A stretch of DNA of 64,000 nucleotides from JAIOSF01 sp963677755 (lineage in GTDB: Bacteria > Campylobacterota > Campylobacteria > Campylobacterales > Arcobacteraceae): NCBI GenBank assembly GCA_963677755.1, contig OY782506.1, positions 806,001 to 870,000 of the forward strand. The letters run 5' to 3'. This document shows, in pieces, positions 1 to 9,979 of the stretch (position 1 is the first letter of the stretch; each line of letters starts with the position of its first letter). A program made the position numbers and the translations under genes. The notes under the pieces were generated by a model that worked only from the letters and a program-made list of their open reading frames with translations, was not told where the DNA came from and made no database searches.

Positions 1-3000
1 TAACTTTTACCGTAGCATCTCCATTTGTATATGTTTCAAAAGTTTGATCACCATAATCTATATCTGAACCTTTTACCCATGTGTTTCCACCATCGTCTGT
101 AAGCTGAACACTGTCACCAGAATCATCTGCAATTATGATTAACTCGTTGTCTCCATCTGTCATATCGAGTACATCTTGCATCGTAACATTAGTAATAGCT
201 ACATCTGCATTTGTAAGATCTATTTTTTCTATACTAGTTGAAGAGATAGTATCAAAATTAATTCCACCACTACCTAACTCAAGTCTATCTGTTCCAGCTG
301 TTCCTGCTGTCGCAATATTAGTGATAACATTATCTGTTGTAGCATTAAATGTTCCAGATAATACTGCTGATTGTTCACTATCATCAGTTTCTTCAGTTTT
401 AAATGTATAACTTATCTCTTTATTTGTAAGTCCACCTTGTTGGAATGTTAGTTTATTTAATTTATCAGTACTTAAATCAATATTTGAGATAGTATAAGTA
501 TCTATTCCTCCTGTATTATCATAAACTACATTAGCACTTATATCATCTCCATCCTGCTTAAATGTAGCTCCAGCACCAAGTCCAGTAAGTGTTAATATAC
601 CAGTTTCAGAACCATCTAAATCTCCTGCTTGTGCATTTAAGTTTATATCTACATCTGCACTTGCTGTTTGTACTGTATTATTTGGAGTTACACTATCGAA
701 ACCATCAACTACACTATTTACAGTAACGGTAAAGTCTTTTAAAACATTTGTATAATCACTTCCATCTTTTACTAAAGTATCAAGAGTTAAGGCTACATCT
801 GTGGTACTGCTCCAACCTTCTGGTGCTTTTATCCAGACTTTGGGGATACCATCACTAATATTTATAGTCCACTTGTAAGTATCATAATCAGTTCCATCTA
901 TAGTAACTTGAGTAGCATCTTTGCTTCCTTTTGTAGCTAAAGTTTGACTACCACTTTCTCCTATATAAAGTAAAAATCCCTCAGGTACACCATCTATAAA
1001 CATTGATTTAATAGTTTCAGAACTATCATTATCTATTTGTGTAGCACCACTTAGTGGAGTTGAATTTGTTTCATCTGCATAGATTTGGATATATGTATCT
1101 TCATCTCCTGAACCTGATAAATCAGGTAAATTAAGTCCATCAGCAACAGCTGATACTGAAATAGTAAACTCTTTTGAAGTTTCAGAGATAATTGAAGAAC
1201 CTGTTTCTTGTGCATATACTGTATATGAAAACTTTGAATTTCCTGAAGCATCATCTGTTGGAGTGAATTTTAAACTACCATCATTTATTTTTGTTATATC
1301 TACAAGTGCTACTTTATCAGTACCGTTAAATGTATATGTTCCTCCAGTCCAAGTAAGTGTTCCATAGATACCGCTTGTATGGGTGATAGTTATAGTTGTA
1401 GCATCTGCAGAGTTTGTAGCTCCTTGAACTATTGTATAGTCTGGATTATCTACAGTATCAAAAGTGATGTTCAATGTTGTAGTCCCATCTTCTTGGGCAT
1501 TTGTTACTACGTTTGTATCTTCATCAACATGAGCTTGTGTTACACTTGAAGTGATATCATCAGTAACAGGAACTACATCTACTGAAAATGGCATATCAGC
1601 TGTAGTATCTCTCTCATGTCCTGCACCTGTGTAAGCTGTGAGTTTTACATCAAAAGAGAGTTGACTTACTGCATTATTTTCATTATAGTTATCATCTCCT
1701 ATCATCTTTATTTTAGCTAATTCAGTTTCAATAGAAGTTTGAATATCTGATTTAGCAGCTGTTACTGTGATATAATATTCTCCATTGTAGCTATTAACTT
1801 TACTATTTGTGTAGCTATCATTTTCTATATCAAAACTTACATTTGTTAAGTCACTAAAAGCAAGTGTATATGTTACAGATTCTGTATCAGCTATAGCATC
1901 ATTCACTCCGCCAGTTGGTAAAGAGATATCGATAATACCATCTAAAACAAACTGTGTATCTTCTGTAACAGTAATAGTATTTATACTCATATCAACATCA
2001 ATTGTAGGTGAAGGGTCACCAGCTACAGTATGTAAATTATTTATAAATTCTATATTTAACGATGCTTCTTGTATATCGTCTGTATTTGCCCCTGTATCAT
2101 GAGCATACGTTGTTATTTTTACAGTTGAAGTATCTGCAGAATATTGTAAAGAAGAATCTACTGCAAAATTTACAGTATAACTCGAAGTTCCATTTGTTAA
2201 TTCTTGTGTTGGAATATCTAAAAACCAAATATTTGTATCTCCACCACTAATCGCCATCGTTGCATACTGATCATCTATAGTGATACCTCTTTGTACATTT
2301 TCTATAACTATACGAGTAAAATTTTCTGAATCATCAGTATCAGTACTTGTGACATCTACATCAAAACTAAACGTTCCTACTTCATTTATCGTTACACTTG
2401 ATGCGCCATCATCATAAACAATATTATTTGCTGATGTACCGTTACTAGTATCTACAGAGATAGTATCAGTTACAGATAAAAGTGAGATATTATAAACGCT
2501 ACTTGTCTCTTCATTTGTACTTGTAAACACATCACCATTTGATGCTGTTGCACTATCACTTACTGTATATTTTATGCCAAATGAACTATCACTTGTATTT
2601 GAACTTCCTATGTCTGTACTATATTTGATATACACACTAGTTATAGCATCACCTGTAAGTTTATAATAAGTACCATCATCAATAATTGTTCCACCATTAC
2701 CTGTTAATACTGTTGATCCAGTATTATCACTATAAAGAGTAAAGTCTTTTCCTGTTACATCTGCTTTATTTATCCAAAGTGTGTCAAGTGTTTCATTAGT
2801 ATCACCATTTTGATGTTTGATTGCAAAACTTACTTGACTCACTTCATCTTCTTTTGCACTTGCACTTGTAGTTATATTAGCTTCTACAAGTGGTTTTACT
2901 AAGATACTTACATCTTTTTCAAAAATTTTACTATCCCCATCATCTTCTGTTGTGATATGTTTTACTTTAAAAGAAAAATCACCACTAAAGTTTTTAGAAG

Positions 3001-5785
3001 TTTGTAACACGACTTTATCTAAATCTGAAACATTAAAACTCCACTCTCTAGATGTTCCACTTGCTCCATTAAAAGATATACCAGTAACATCTTGCACGCT
3101 AATACTTGAATTAAGGTTTGTAATGATTACACTTAATGTTTCAGAGTCACTATCATACGAGTCAAGTCCAGCTTCTTTATATAAATCTTTAAAAGATATA
3201 GTAGCACCACTTCTTGTATTTGAATTATCTTCTATAACTACATCACTATAGATATTTTTTGCCACATCTGTATTTACTGTTTCATTTGAATCTAGCTTTT
3301 TAAAGTCATCATGTACAGGAATGTCTGCCACACCATCAACAACTACATTCATCGTTTTTGGAGCGGTTGAACTTGAGATACTATCTCCATCTGTTGTAAA
3401 TGCAGTTACTTTAAAATCATAATCATCATTACTATTGTGTGGAGGTATAAATTTAAGTGGAGCATCATTTTTAAAATCTGCAATAGTTACTTTAAAAGTA
3501 TTATCTGCATTGTCTGTAACAGTTACATTTGAATTTGAGCCACTTACCACGCCAGATTTATCTACAGTTATTGTACCATTTGCATCACTATAATATAATG
3601 CACCACCATCTGGTATCTCATCTATGATTGTAGTAACTTTTTCTCTACCGCTTGTATCAGTTAATGTAGCATCTATATCTAAAGTTATTCCATTTTCAGG
3701 TGCAGTTATAGTTTCTGGGTTTGAATCATTTGAAGTATTTCCATTGGCTCTACCTATATCTTCATCTCCAGTAGCTTGTGCAGCATTAAGTGCATCTACA
3801 CCATTTGCTACATTTTTTACATTGATTATTAAATAATCAGGAGAAGAAATAGCGGTATCTTGATCAGCAGGTGCACCTGTCTCACAATCTACAGTGATAA
3901 CTTCCATCTTTACTTTTATTTCACCAGCAAAAAAATCAGTTGGTTTGATTTGTAGTGTTGATATATATTCAAAAGGGATAGTAACTCCATCATTTACATC
4001 TGTAACTGTAAGTTCATTGTCAGCTCCATCGTTGTATAAAAACTTAAATCCAACGGGAACACCACTTAATTTTACAGTTGTTATCTCAGAAGCAAAAGGA
4101 TTTGTTCCATTTCCTCTATCATCTTCATTTGTTACATTGAGTCCAGTAAGGGGTATGTAGCTATATGTTGCACTCTCATCTATAGAGGTATAAGTCTTAT
4201 CTCCTTGCGTTATCACATCATTATGTGAGTCATTATCTGTATCCGTTGTGTCTGTTTCAGCTGTTGGGGTTACTGTTACTGTAACACTATCATTTATTAT
4301 AGTTGTATTATCACTTCTTGTAACTTCATAACCAAAGACAGCATCATCTCCACAATAGTGTTCACTTGGTGTAAAAGTCACTGTTCCATTTCCATTATTT
4401 GTTACTGTTCCTACTATTTCTGTATCAGCTCTTGTGATGTTGATAGACTCATTTGTTCCAAGTGTTTTTTGAGTTGTAGATGAGGTGTCAGTGATAACAA
4501 CATCTCCACCTATGTCATTAATAAAAATAACTTTTTCAGTATCTTCTGTAGTTGTTGTCATGATATTTGTAGCAAATGTTGAATCCCACATTATGAAAGG
4601 TTGTGTCGCACTATTTGATATATCACCATTTGTATCTACGATCTTATACGTAAAATTATCTTCTTCTTGTCCTGTTATTATATTAGATCCAGGAACAAGT
4701 TCCCAAGTACCATCACGATTTACTGTTAGGTCTCCTAAAGTTGTTCCGTTGATAGTATACGTTGGATTTGCATCATCAAAAGTATATGTATTATTATTGT
4801 AAGTAAACTCTTTTAGTTCTTTGCCAGTTACTAAACCATCACCACCTTTTATATCATTTGTGAGAAGTTGTCCAGTTACACTTGCTCCTCCTTCTTTTAC
4901 AATAACTCTTGGATCATCAACTGCTGTAGGAATATAGTTTATTGGTATTGTTGGTGTTGGGTCTGCAGGTATATCAACATCCCCATCATATGTAGGCTCT
5001 TCTACTGGTTCAAACCACTGTGCTTGTCGTAAATCACTTACTACATCAGTGCTTGCTCCATCTCTAGGGGCAAAGGTAGCTCCACTACCTGAACCGATAG
5101 TTGTTCCATCTACTTCATTGTTTTGTATTTGAGTATACTCCATAATCCCAGGCCAGCTAGCATCTCTTAAGTCACTATTTACATCAGTTCTAGCACCATC
5201 TAATGCAGTAAACTTACCTTGTGTTGTCTCATCGTTATTATCTGGATTTTGATTTTCTTCTGCTCCAAATGCTCTTTGTCTTAAATCACTATTAACATAA
5301 GTTGTAGCACCATCTAGAGTTGCAAATTTACCTGTTTGTTCTAGCTCGTTATTATCCTCTTTGAGAGGTTCTTTTTGAGTATTATCAAACTCTTTTTTTC
5401 GTAAGTCACTATTAACATCTGTTTTTGCTCCATCAAGTTGTGCAAACTGGGCAGTTTGTGGCTCTTCATCTTGTGAGTTTTGATTGTTTAGTAGAAGGCT
5501 ATCTTGTATATCATCTGGATTAAAAGCCAATTCTTCATTGTTTAATCCTTCATTTAAAAGTGTTTTGTCTAATATTTGCTCTTGAGTTGAGTCTATTTTT
5601 AAAGGTGGTGTTCCATCAACAGGTATTATTGAAAGAATTGCACTTGGAACATTATTTGTATCAGGAATAATGGTCTCTCCCTCATACACTTCATCTCCAT
5701 TTTGAAGTTTTCTTAAGTTCCCTTGTGAATCTTTTGCAAAAAAGCTCCCCTCTAAACCTTCAATTTTCCCAATAATATCTGCCAT
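1..5785 (-). CDS. LapA-like giant type I-secreted adhesin (3' end beyond window)
   Basis: An open frame runs from an ATG at 5785 to the left edge (at least 1,928 residues). The ATG has an AGGA ribosome site 7 nt upstream. The N-terminus (MADIIGKIEGLEGSFFAKDS...) resembles the retention module of LapA-type adhesins, which anchors the protein in the outer-membrane TolC pore. Residues ~110-255 carry four copies of a short F-x2-x-DGA-x-T-x-V-x-SDLR motif. The rest is Thr/Ser/Asp-rich, with beta-sandwich (cadherin/Ig-like) repeats separated by V-x-x-V-x-DG-type linkers. The last residues seen (GGNTWVKG..., YTNGDATVKV) look like the region just before the C-terminal secretion signal, so only a short tail is probably missing. 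Cys is essentially absent, as expected for an extracellular adhesin. It lies directly downstream of its own secretion operon. Role in biofilm or surface attachment is inferred from the family. Confidence 0.85.
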   Translation of the reverse strand, partial: MADIIGKIEGLEGSFFAKDSQGNLRKLQNGDEVYEGETIIPDTNNVPSAILSIIPVDGTPPLKIDSTQEQILDKTLLNEGLNNEELAFNPDDIQDSLLLNNQNSQDEEPQTAQFAQLDGAKTDVNSDLRKKEFDNTQKEPLKEDNNELEQTGKFATLDGATTYVNSDLRQRAFGAEENQNPDNNDETTQGKFTALDGARTDVNSDLRDASWPGIMEYTQIQNNEVDGTTIGSGSGATFAPRDGASTDVVSDLRQAQWFEPVEEPTYDGDVDIPADPTPTIPINYIPTAVDDPRVIVKEGGASVTGQLLTNDIKGGDGLVTGKELKEFTYNNNTYTFDDANPTYTINGTTLGDLTVNRDGTWELVPGSNIITGQEEDNFTYKIVDTNGDISNSATQPFIMWDSTFATNIMTTTTEDTEKVIFINDIGGDVVITDTSSTTQKTLGTNESINITRADTEIVGTVTNNGNGTVTFTPSEHYCGDDAVFGYEVTRSDNTTIINDSVTVTVTPTAETDTTDTDNDSHNDVITQGDKTYTSIDESATYSYIPLTGLNVTNEDDRGNGTNPFASEITTVKLSGVPVGFKFLYNDGADNELTVTDVNDGVTIPFEYISTLQIKPTDFFAGEIKVKMEVITVDCETGAPADQDTAISSPDYLIINVKNVANGVDALNAAQATGDEDIGRANGNTSNDSNPETITAPENGITLDIDATLTDTSGREKVTTIIDEIPDGGALYYSDANGTITVDKSGVVSGSNSNVTVTDNADNTFKVTIADFKNDAPLKFIPPHNSNDDYDFKVTAFTTDGDSISSSTAPKTMNVVVDGVADIPVHDDFKKLDSNETVNTDVAKNIYSDVVIEDNSNTRSGATISFKDLYKEAGLDSYDSDSETLSVIITNLNSSISVQDVTGISFNGASGTSREWSFNVSDLDKVVLQTSKNFSGDFSFKVKHITTEDDGDSKIFEKDVSILVKPLVEANITTSASAKEDEVSQVSFAIKHQNGDTNETLDTLWINKADVTGKDFTLYSDNTGSTVLTGNGGTIIDDGTYYKLTGDAITSVYIKYSTDIGSSNTSDSSFGIKYTVSDSATASNGDVFTSTNEETSSVYNISLLSVTDTISVDTSNGTSANNIVYDDGASSVTINEVGTFSFDVDVTSTDTDDSENFTRIVIENVQRGITIDDQYATMAISGGDTNIWFLDIPTQELTNGTSSYTVNFAVDSSLQYSADTSTVKITTYAHDTGANTDDIQEASLNIEFINNLHTVAGDPSPTIDVDMSINTITVTEDTQFVLDGIIDISLPTGGVNDAIADTESVTYTLAFSDLTNVSFDIENDSYTNSKVNSYNGEYYITVTAAKSDIQTSIETELAKIKMIGDDNYNENNAVSQLSFDVKLTAYTGAGHERDTTADMPFSVDVVPVTDDITSSVTQAHVDEDTNVVTNAQEDGTTTLNITFDTVDNPDYTIVQGATNSADATTITITHTSGIYGTLTWTGGTYTFNGTDKVALVDITKINDGSLKFTPTDDASGNSKFSYTVYAQETGSSIISETSKEFTISVSAVADGLNLPDLSGSGDEDTYIQIYADETNSTPLSGATQIDNDSSETIKSMFIDGVPEGFLLYIGESGSQTLATKGSKDATQVTIDGTDYDTYKWTINISDGIPKVWIKAPEGWSSTTDVALTLDTLVKDGSDYTNVLKDFTVTVNSVVDGFDSVTPNNTVQTASADVDINLNAQAGDLDGSETGILTLTGLGAGATFKQDGDDISANVVYDNTGGIDTYTISNIDLSTDKLNKLTFQQGGLTNKEISYTFKTEETDDSEQSAVLSGTFNATTDNVITNIATAGTAGTDRLELGSGGINFDTISSTSIEKIDLTNADVAITNVTMQDVLDMTDGDNELIIIADDSGDSVQLTDDGGNTWVKGSDIDYGDQTFETYTNGDATVKV
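5028..5452 (-). repeat. Four DGA-T-x-V-x-SDLR linker repeats in the adhesin N-terminus
   Basis: Four coding repeats lie at about 5399-5452, 5279-5332, 5167-5219 and 5028-5082. They encode FAQLDGAKTDVNSDLR, FATLDGATTYVNSDLR, FTALDGARTDVNSDLR and FAPRDGASTDVVSDLR. Spacing is about 112-139 nt, and acidic, Gln/Asn-rich spacers separate them. The motif is conserved although the spacers are not, so it is selected rather than a simple slippage repeat. I do not recognise it as a named domain. Confidence 0.8.
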
Positions 5786-5873
5786 AGTTTAATCCTAATT
5801 ATAAATTTTGTATAGTTTAGGTTATTTTTACAATTTATACAATCACACTTTAGGGTGATTTTTATAGAATTTG

Positions 5874-6467
5874 TTATTTTGATTTAAATAAAAGAGATAA
5901 AGAGAGTCTATTTTTTACATTCAGCTTTTCATAGATATTTTTAATATGTGATTTTACTGTATTGATTGAGATAACTAAGTGTTCTGAAATTTCATTGTTA
6001 CTTAGTCCCTCTTTAATAAGTAAAGTTATATCTAATTCCCTTGACGTAAGAAGTTGTTCTATCTCATTTGGTATATTTTGTTCTTTAGTAAACCCTTGGA
6101 TAAGTGAAGTAGTAAACTCTGGATATATCCAAATCATATTATTGTGTATAGCTTCTATTGCTGAATTTAGATAAGCACTACTTAAAAGTTTGTTTCCATA
6201 TCCTTGTACACCTAAATTAAGTACATTTTTTCCTTTTTCAAAAGTAGGGGTACTGTCTAAGAGTAATATTTTCAAAGTATATTTTTTTGCTGTAGCTATA
6301 ACTTTTGTGATATTTTTGTAGCAACAACTATAGTCTAACACAAGTAAATGATTTTTATAAAGACTAAGAGTGTTTATATCTTCAATAATTTTACTTTCAC
6401 ATAAGGTGATATTATGGGTCCAATTATACAAAACTGATATATCTTCACTATATAATATTACTTTCAT
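5874..6467 (-). CDS. LuxR-family response regulator in the adhesin secretion operon
   Basis: This 197-residue protein has a receiver-like N-terminal half (residues ~1-120) and a C-terminal LuxR/GerE helix-turn-helix (~130-195; LTSRELDITLLIKEGLSNNEISEHLVISINTVKSHIKNIYEKL, broken here only by my quotation of key parts). The recognition helix, ISINTVKSHIKNIYEKL, is intact. The receiver half is divergent: the usual N-terminal acidic pair is missing, though an Asp (LLVLDYS) stands where the phosphoacceptor would be. It may therefore work without phosphorylation. Its ATG directly follows the TAA of the HlyD-type gene (TAAATG), which implies translational coupling. It ends 88 nt before the adhesin start, so control of adhesin expression is an attractive inference. 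Confidence 0.85.
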   Translation of the reverse strand: MKVILYSEDISVLYNWTHNITLCESKIIEDINTLSLYKNHLLVLDYSCCYKNITKVIATAKKYTLKILLLDSTPTFEKGKNVLNLGVQGYGNKLLSSAYLNSAIEAIHNNMIWIYPEFTTSLIQGFTKEQNIPNEIEQLLTSRELDITLLIKEGLSNNEISEHLVISINTVKSHIKNIYEKLNVKNRLSLSLLFKSK

Positions 6468-7832
6468 TTATCTATCTCCAAAAGCATATTGTTTTGTTTT
6501 TAAAATAGGTTTTAATATATAACTCATAATAGTTTTTTTCCCTGTAAGAATATCAACTTGTGCTGTCATACCTGGGATTATTTTCATATCTTTTGATTGT
6601 TCTAGTTTACTTTTTTGTGTTTGGATTCTTACTATATAGTAGGTGTTGTCATCTTTATCTTTTATGGTGTCTGGGCTAATACTTACGACTTCACCTTCAA
6701 GTCCACCATAGATAGAGAAATCGTATGCTGAAAATTTTACAATGGCTTTTTGTGATGGGTAGATAAAAGCGATATCAGAGGGTTTTATCTTTGCATTTAC
6801 TAGAAGTTTTTCATCTGTTGGAACTATCTCGATGAGATCATCTCCTGGTTTTACAACACCCCCAATAGTGTGTACAAAAACTCTTTGAACTATCCCATCT
6901 CTTGGAGCTTTTACAATAGTTCTTGTTACTTGATCTTCTAGTGCTTTTGCATTACTTACTGTTCTTTCATACTCTGCAATTGCTTCATTGAGTTCTTGTT
7001 TTGCTTTTGAAGAGAAAGAGAGTTTTGTCTCTTGGATTTTATGCAAAGTTTCATCTATCTCAGATTTTAAGCGAACAATTGCAAACTCTGCACTTTTAAA
7101 CTCATCAAGAGCATTGTTCTCCTCTTTTTGAAGTCTTAGTAAATCAACCTCTGAAGCGATTCCTCTTTCTACCATTGGGGCAGTCATACCAATCTCTTTT
7201 CGTATCATTTTTAAAGATTTTGAGAGATATGTTTTTTTTGATTTTGCATCTTCAAAGGAGTTTCTTTTTTGTTTAAGTTGCTCTTTCAATACCTCAATAG
7301 TTGAAGAGAGTTGATCTCTATTTGTTTTATAAAGGCTTAGTTCATTTTTAATATATGGTTTTATATCTTCGTTGTTAGCTTTTGTAAGGTCAAACTTTTC
7401 CTCTTTTGATTGAGCTTTTAGTCTTAATATTTTTGCCTCTAAAGCCATAGCTTTTACCTCATTTGATTGGTAAGTTGAGACCGATTTTTCATTGTTTATT
7501 TTTAAGAGGATATCACCTTTTTTTACAAAAGTTCCCTCTTGTGCTAATATATCTTCAACTATCCCACCCTCAAGATTTTGTACAATTTGATTTTCATTGC
7601 TAGGGATTACATCACCACTTCCTCTAGCTATCTCATCAATTTGTGCCAATGAAGCCCATACAATAAAAAACAGAATAGTAACTGACCAAAAAAGAAGTAC
7701 AACATGAAGTTTTTTTGGATGCTTTTCCAAAACAGCACTACTAAGGCTATCCATATATTGATAATCCTCTTTTGTAAGGTTCCTTTTTTTAGGGAGATTT
7801 ATTGTTCGTTTAAATTTATTTAATTTAATCAT
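6468..7832 (-). CDS. HlyD/LapC-type periplasmic adaptor of type I secretion
   Basis: The 454-residue protein is a membrane fusion protein that links the inner-membrane ABC exporter to TolC. A short cytoplasmic N-terminus is followed by one transmembrane helix (~residues 44-64). Next come a beta-barrel/lipoyl half (IVQNLEGGIVEDILAQEGTF), long alpha-helical hairpin segments (~150-320), the second lipoyl half (VKAPRDGIVQRVFVHTIGG) and a C-terminal beta-barrel (IKPSDIAFIYPSQKAIVKF). Length and order fit the HlyD family of RTX/LapA exporters. It overlaps the ABC gene by 4 nt (7829-7832), so the two are coupled. Confidence 0.95.
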   Translation of the reverse strand: MIKLNKFKRTINLPKKRNLTKEDYQYMDSLSSAVLEKHPKKLHVVLLFWSVTILFFIVWASLAQIDEIARGSGDVIPSNENQIVQNLEGGIVEDILAQEGTFVKKGDILLKINNEKSVSTYQSNEVKAMALEAKILRLKAQSKEEKFDLTKANNEDIKPYIKNELSLYKTNRDQLSSTIEVLKEQLKQKRNSFEDAKSKKTYLSKSLKMIRKEIGMTAPMVERGIASEVDLLRLQKEENNALDEFKSAEFAIVRLKSEIDETLHKIQETKLSFSSKAKQELNEAIAEYERTVSNAKALEDQVTRTIVKAPRDGIVQRVFVHTIGGVVKPGDDLIEIVPTDEKLLVNAKIKPSDIAFIYPSQKAIVKFSAYDFSIYGGLEGEVVSISPDTIKDKDDNTYYIVRIQTQKSKLEQSKDMKIIPGMTAQVDILTGKKTIMSYILKPILKTKQYAFGDR

Positions 7833-9979
7833 TTTGCAGCCAACTGTTTAATAATCTCTTCTTTTTCCCCGTCCATTATTTTAACCCCTTGGTTGAAAAC
7901 AATAATACGATTACACAACGCTAAAGTACTCATCTTTTGTGTTACAAGAAGTAGTGTTTTATCTTCAACTACTGGCTGTAATTTATTTATAGTTTGATTT
8001 TCAGTAGTTTGATCCATAGCATTTGTAGGCTCATCAAAAACTAAAGTGTTTGCATTTGATAATAATGCTCTAGCGATTCCAACTGTTTGTTTTTGTCCAC
8101 CTGAAAGTCCAACACCTCTTTCCCCTATAGGCATATCATATCCAAGAGGGTGTGTTTTTACAAACTCATCAACCCCACCTGTTTTTGAAACTTCTAACAT
8201 CTCTTCATCTGTGTAGTATCTGTAGTTATTAAGGATATTTTCTTTTATAGTCCCTTGGAAAAGATTAATCTCTTGTGGGATATATCCTATGCTTTTTCTC
8301 AAATCTGCTGGGTCTAGTTGTTTTATATCAATACCATCTATCAAAATAGAACCACTTTGTGGCTCATAAAGTTTTAATAGTAGTTTTGCAATAGTGCTTT
8401 TTCCTGAACCTATTCTCCCTAATATGGCTACTTTTTCACCTTTGTTTATAGTAAAACTTACATTTTTTAATACAGCTACTTGTGTATCTGGGTAAGCAAA
8501 TGTTACATCTCTAAACTCGATATTTCCAATAATACTCTCTCTTTTTATAAACTCTTTAGCTTTTGGTCTCTCAACTTCACGAGTGACTATAGAGTTTATA
8601 ACCCCGTAAGATGTTTTTGCATCCTCATAATTAGTTATAAGTGAGGCAGCTTGCCCCAGAGGTGCAACTGTACGAGAAGAGAGGATAATAATAGCTATAA
8701 GTCCACCCATAGTTAGCTCAAAATCATTGATTAGATAAACACCATACAATATACAAAGTATAGTATTGAGTTGTACTAAAAATGATGTAACATTTGGAAT
8801 AGAGCTTGATAGAAGTCTTGATTTTAAACTTTTTTGTGCAATCTCTCCTGTTGATTCTTCATAATTCCATTGCATTTTTCCTGAAAGCCCTAATACTTTT
8901 ATGGTCTCTATGTTTTGTAAAGTTTCTATTAAAATACCATTTTTATGTGCGGCTGCTTCATGGGTACTTTCTATACTTCTTTGTAGAGGGTTTTTTATAG
9001 CAAAGGCATATCCTAAAATAGATATAGATATCAAAATAGGAATAAGTACAAGAGACCCACCAATATACCCTATCAGTAAAAGAAATAAAATAGTAAAAGG
9101 GATATCAATTATTACTGTCAGAGTAGCATTTGTTAAAAAAGAGCGGATAGAATCAAAATCTTTAATATTATTTGCAAATGCTCCAACTGATTTAGGGTGT
9201 GAAGCTAAAGTTAAATCAAGAACTTTTTCAAACACAATTGAGGAGATAATAATATCACTTTTTTTAGCTGCAATCTCCAATAGATATGTGCGGGTAAACT
9301 TTAAAAAAACATCAATGAGATATACAACTAAAACACCAAAAGTAAACATCCATAAAGTTTCTATAGCATTATTGGGTATCACTCTATCATAAACATTCAT
9401 AGTAAAAAGTGGTGTAGCCAGTACAAAAAGGTTGATTAAAAATGAAGCTAGTAGTACATCTTTGTAAATAGGTTTTGATAACTTAATTGTATCCCAAAAC
9501 CAATGTTCATTGTGAGTATGGAGTTTTTTATCTTTGTTTCCATAAGAATAGGGCTTTTTTAACATAAAAGCAAACCCCATATACTCTTTTTCTAGCTCTT
9601 GAATATCTACCCACTCTTCAATAGGATCTTCCCCATTTGGATATATAATTTTCCCCTCTTTTTTATCTTTTGAGAAGTCTTCTAAAATACAACTATTTTT
9701 ATTTGATAAAAGAAGTATCACTGGAAGTTGCAGTTTTAATATCTCTTTAATAGGTCTTTGTACTAAACTGCTTTTTAATCCTGCTCTTTGTGCTGCTCTT
9801 GAGAAAAGAGATTTTGATTTCTCCTTTGTAAAAAGTATGTTATCACTATAAAGGTGTGATGCAGGAAGACCAGCCATAAGAGATTCTTGGCTGTATGGTT
9901 TATGGTACAGTTTAGTATATAAAACCAAAGACTCCAATAGGGAGTCTTTTTTATTATAGTTAGAGATATTTTTATCCAT
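7829..9979 (-). CDS. LapB-type type I secretion ABC transporter (permease/ATPase)
   Basis: The 716-residue exporter has an N-terminal C39-like domain (~1-135), about six transmembrane helices (~155-440) and an ATPase domain. Visible motifs are Walker A GRIGSGKST (~521-529), signature LSGGQ (~625) and Walker B TLVFDEP (~645-651). The C39-like domain lacks the catalytic Cys, as in the LapB/HlyB group, which exports C-terminally signalled substrates without cutting a leader. The H-loop position reads LLLVTQKMS, with Gln where His is usual in ABC ATPases. It overlaps the OmpA-like gene by 1 nt and the adaptor by 4 nt. Substrate is very likely the adjacent adhesin. Confidence 0.95.
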   Translation of the reverse strand: MDKNISNYNKKDSLLESLVLYTKLYHKPYSQESLMAGLPASHLYSDNILFTKEKSKSLFSRAAQRAGLKSSLVQRPIKEILKLQLPVILLLSNKNSCILEDFSKDKKEGKIIYPNGEDPIEEWVDIQELEKEYMGFAFMLKKPYSYGNKDKKLHTHNEHWFWDTIKLSKPIYKDVLLASFLINLFVLATPLFTMNVYDRVIPNNAIETLWMFTFGVLVVYLIDVFLKFTRTYLLEIAAKKSDIIISSIVFEKVLDLTLASHPKSVGAFANNIKDFDSIRSFLTNATLTVIIDIPFTILFLLLIGYIGGSLVLIPILISISILGYAFAIKNPLQRSIESTHEAAAHKNGILIETLQNIETIKVLGLSGKMQWNYEESTGEIAQKSLKSRLLSSSIPNVTSFLVQLNTILCILYGVYLINDFELTMGGLIAIIILSSRTVAPLGQAASLITNYEDAKTSYGVINSIVTREVERPKAKEFIKRESIIGNIEFRDVTFAYPDTQVAVLKNVSFTINKGEKVAILGRIGSGKSTIAKLLLKLYEPQSGSILIDGIDIKQLDPADLRKSIGYIPQEINLFQGTIKENILNNYRYYTDEEMLEVSKTGGVDEFVKTHPLGYDMPIGERGVGLSGGQKQTVGIARALLSNANTLVFDEPTNAMDQTTENQTINKLQPVVEDKTLLLVTQKMSTLALCNRIIVFNQGVKIMDGEKEEIIKQLAAK

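Noticed and set aside
1..5785. Adhesin repeats as a CRISPR or tandem DNA array
   Set aside because: The repeats are protein-level and diverged in DNA; there are no identical direct repeats with unique spacers.
8901..9392. 163-codon open frame opposite the ABC exporter
   Set aside because: It is antisense to well-conserved exporter sequence, has no recognisable domain and reflects the codon bias of AT-rich DNA.
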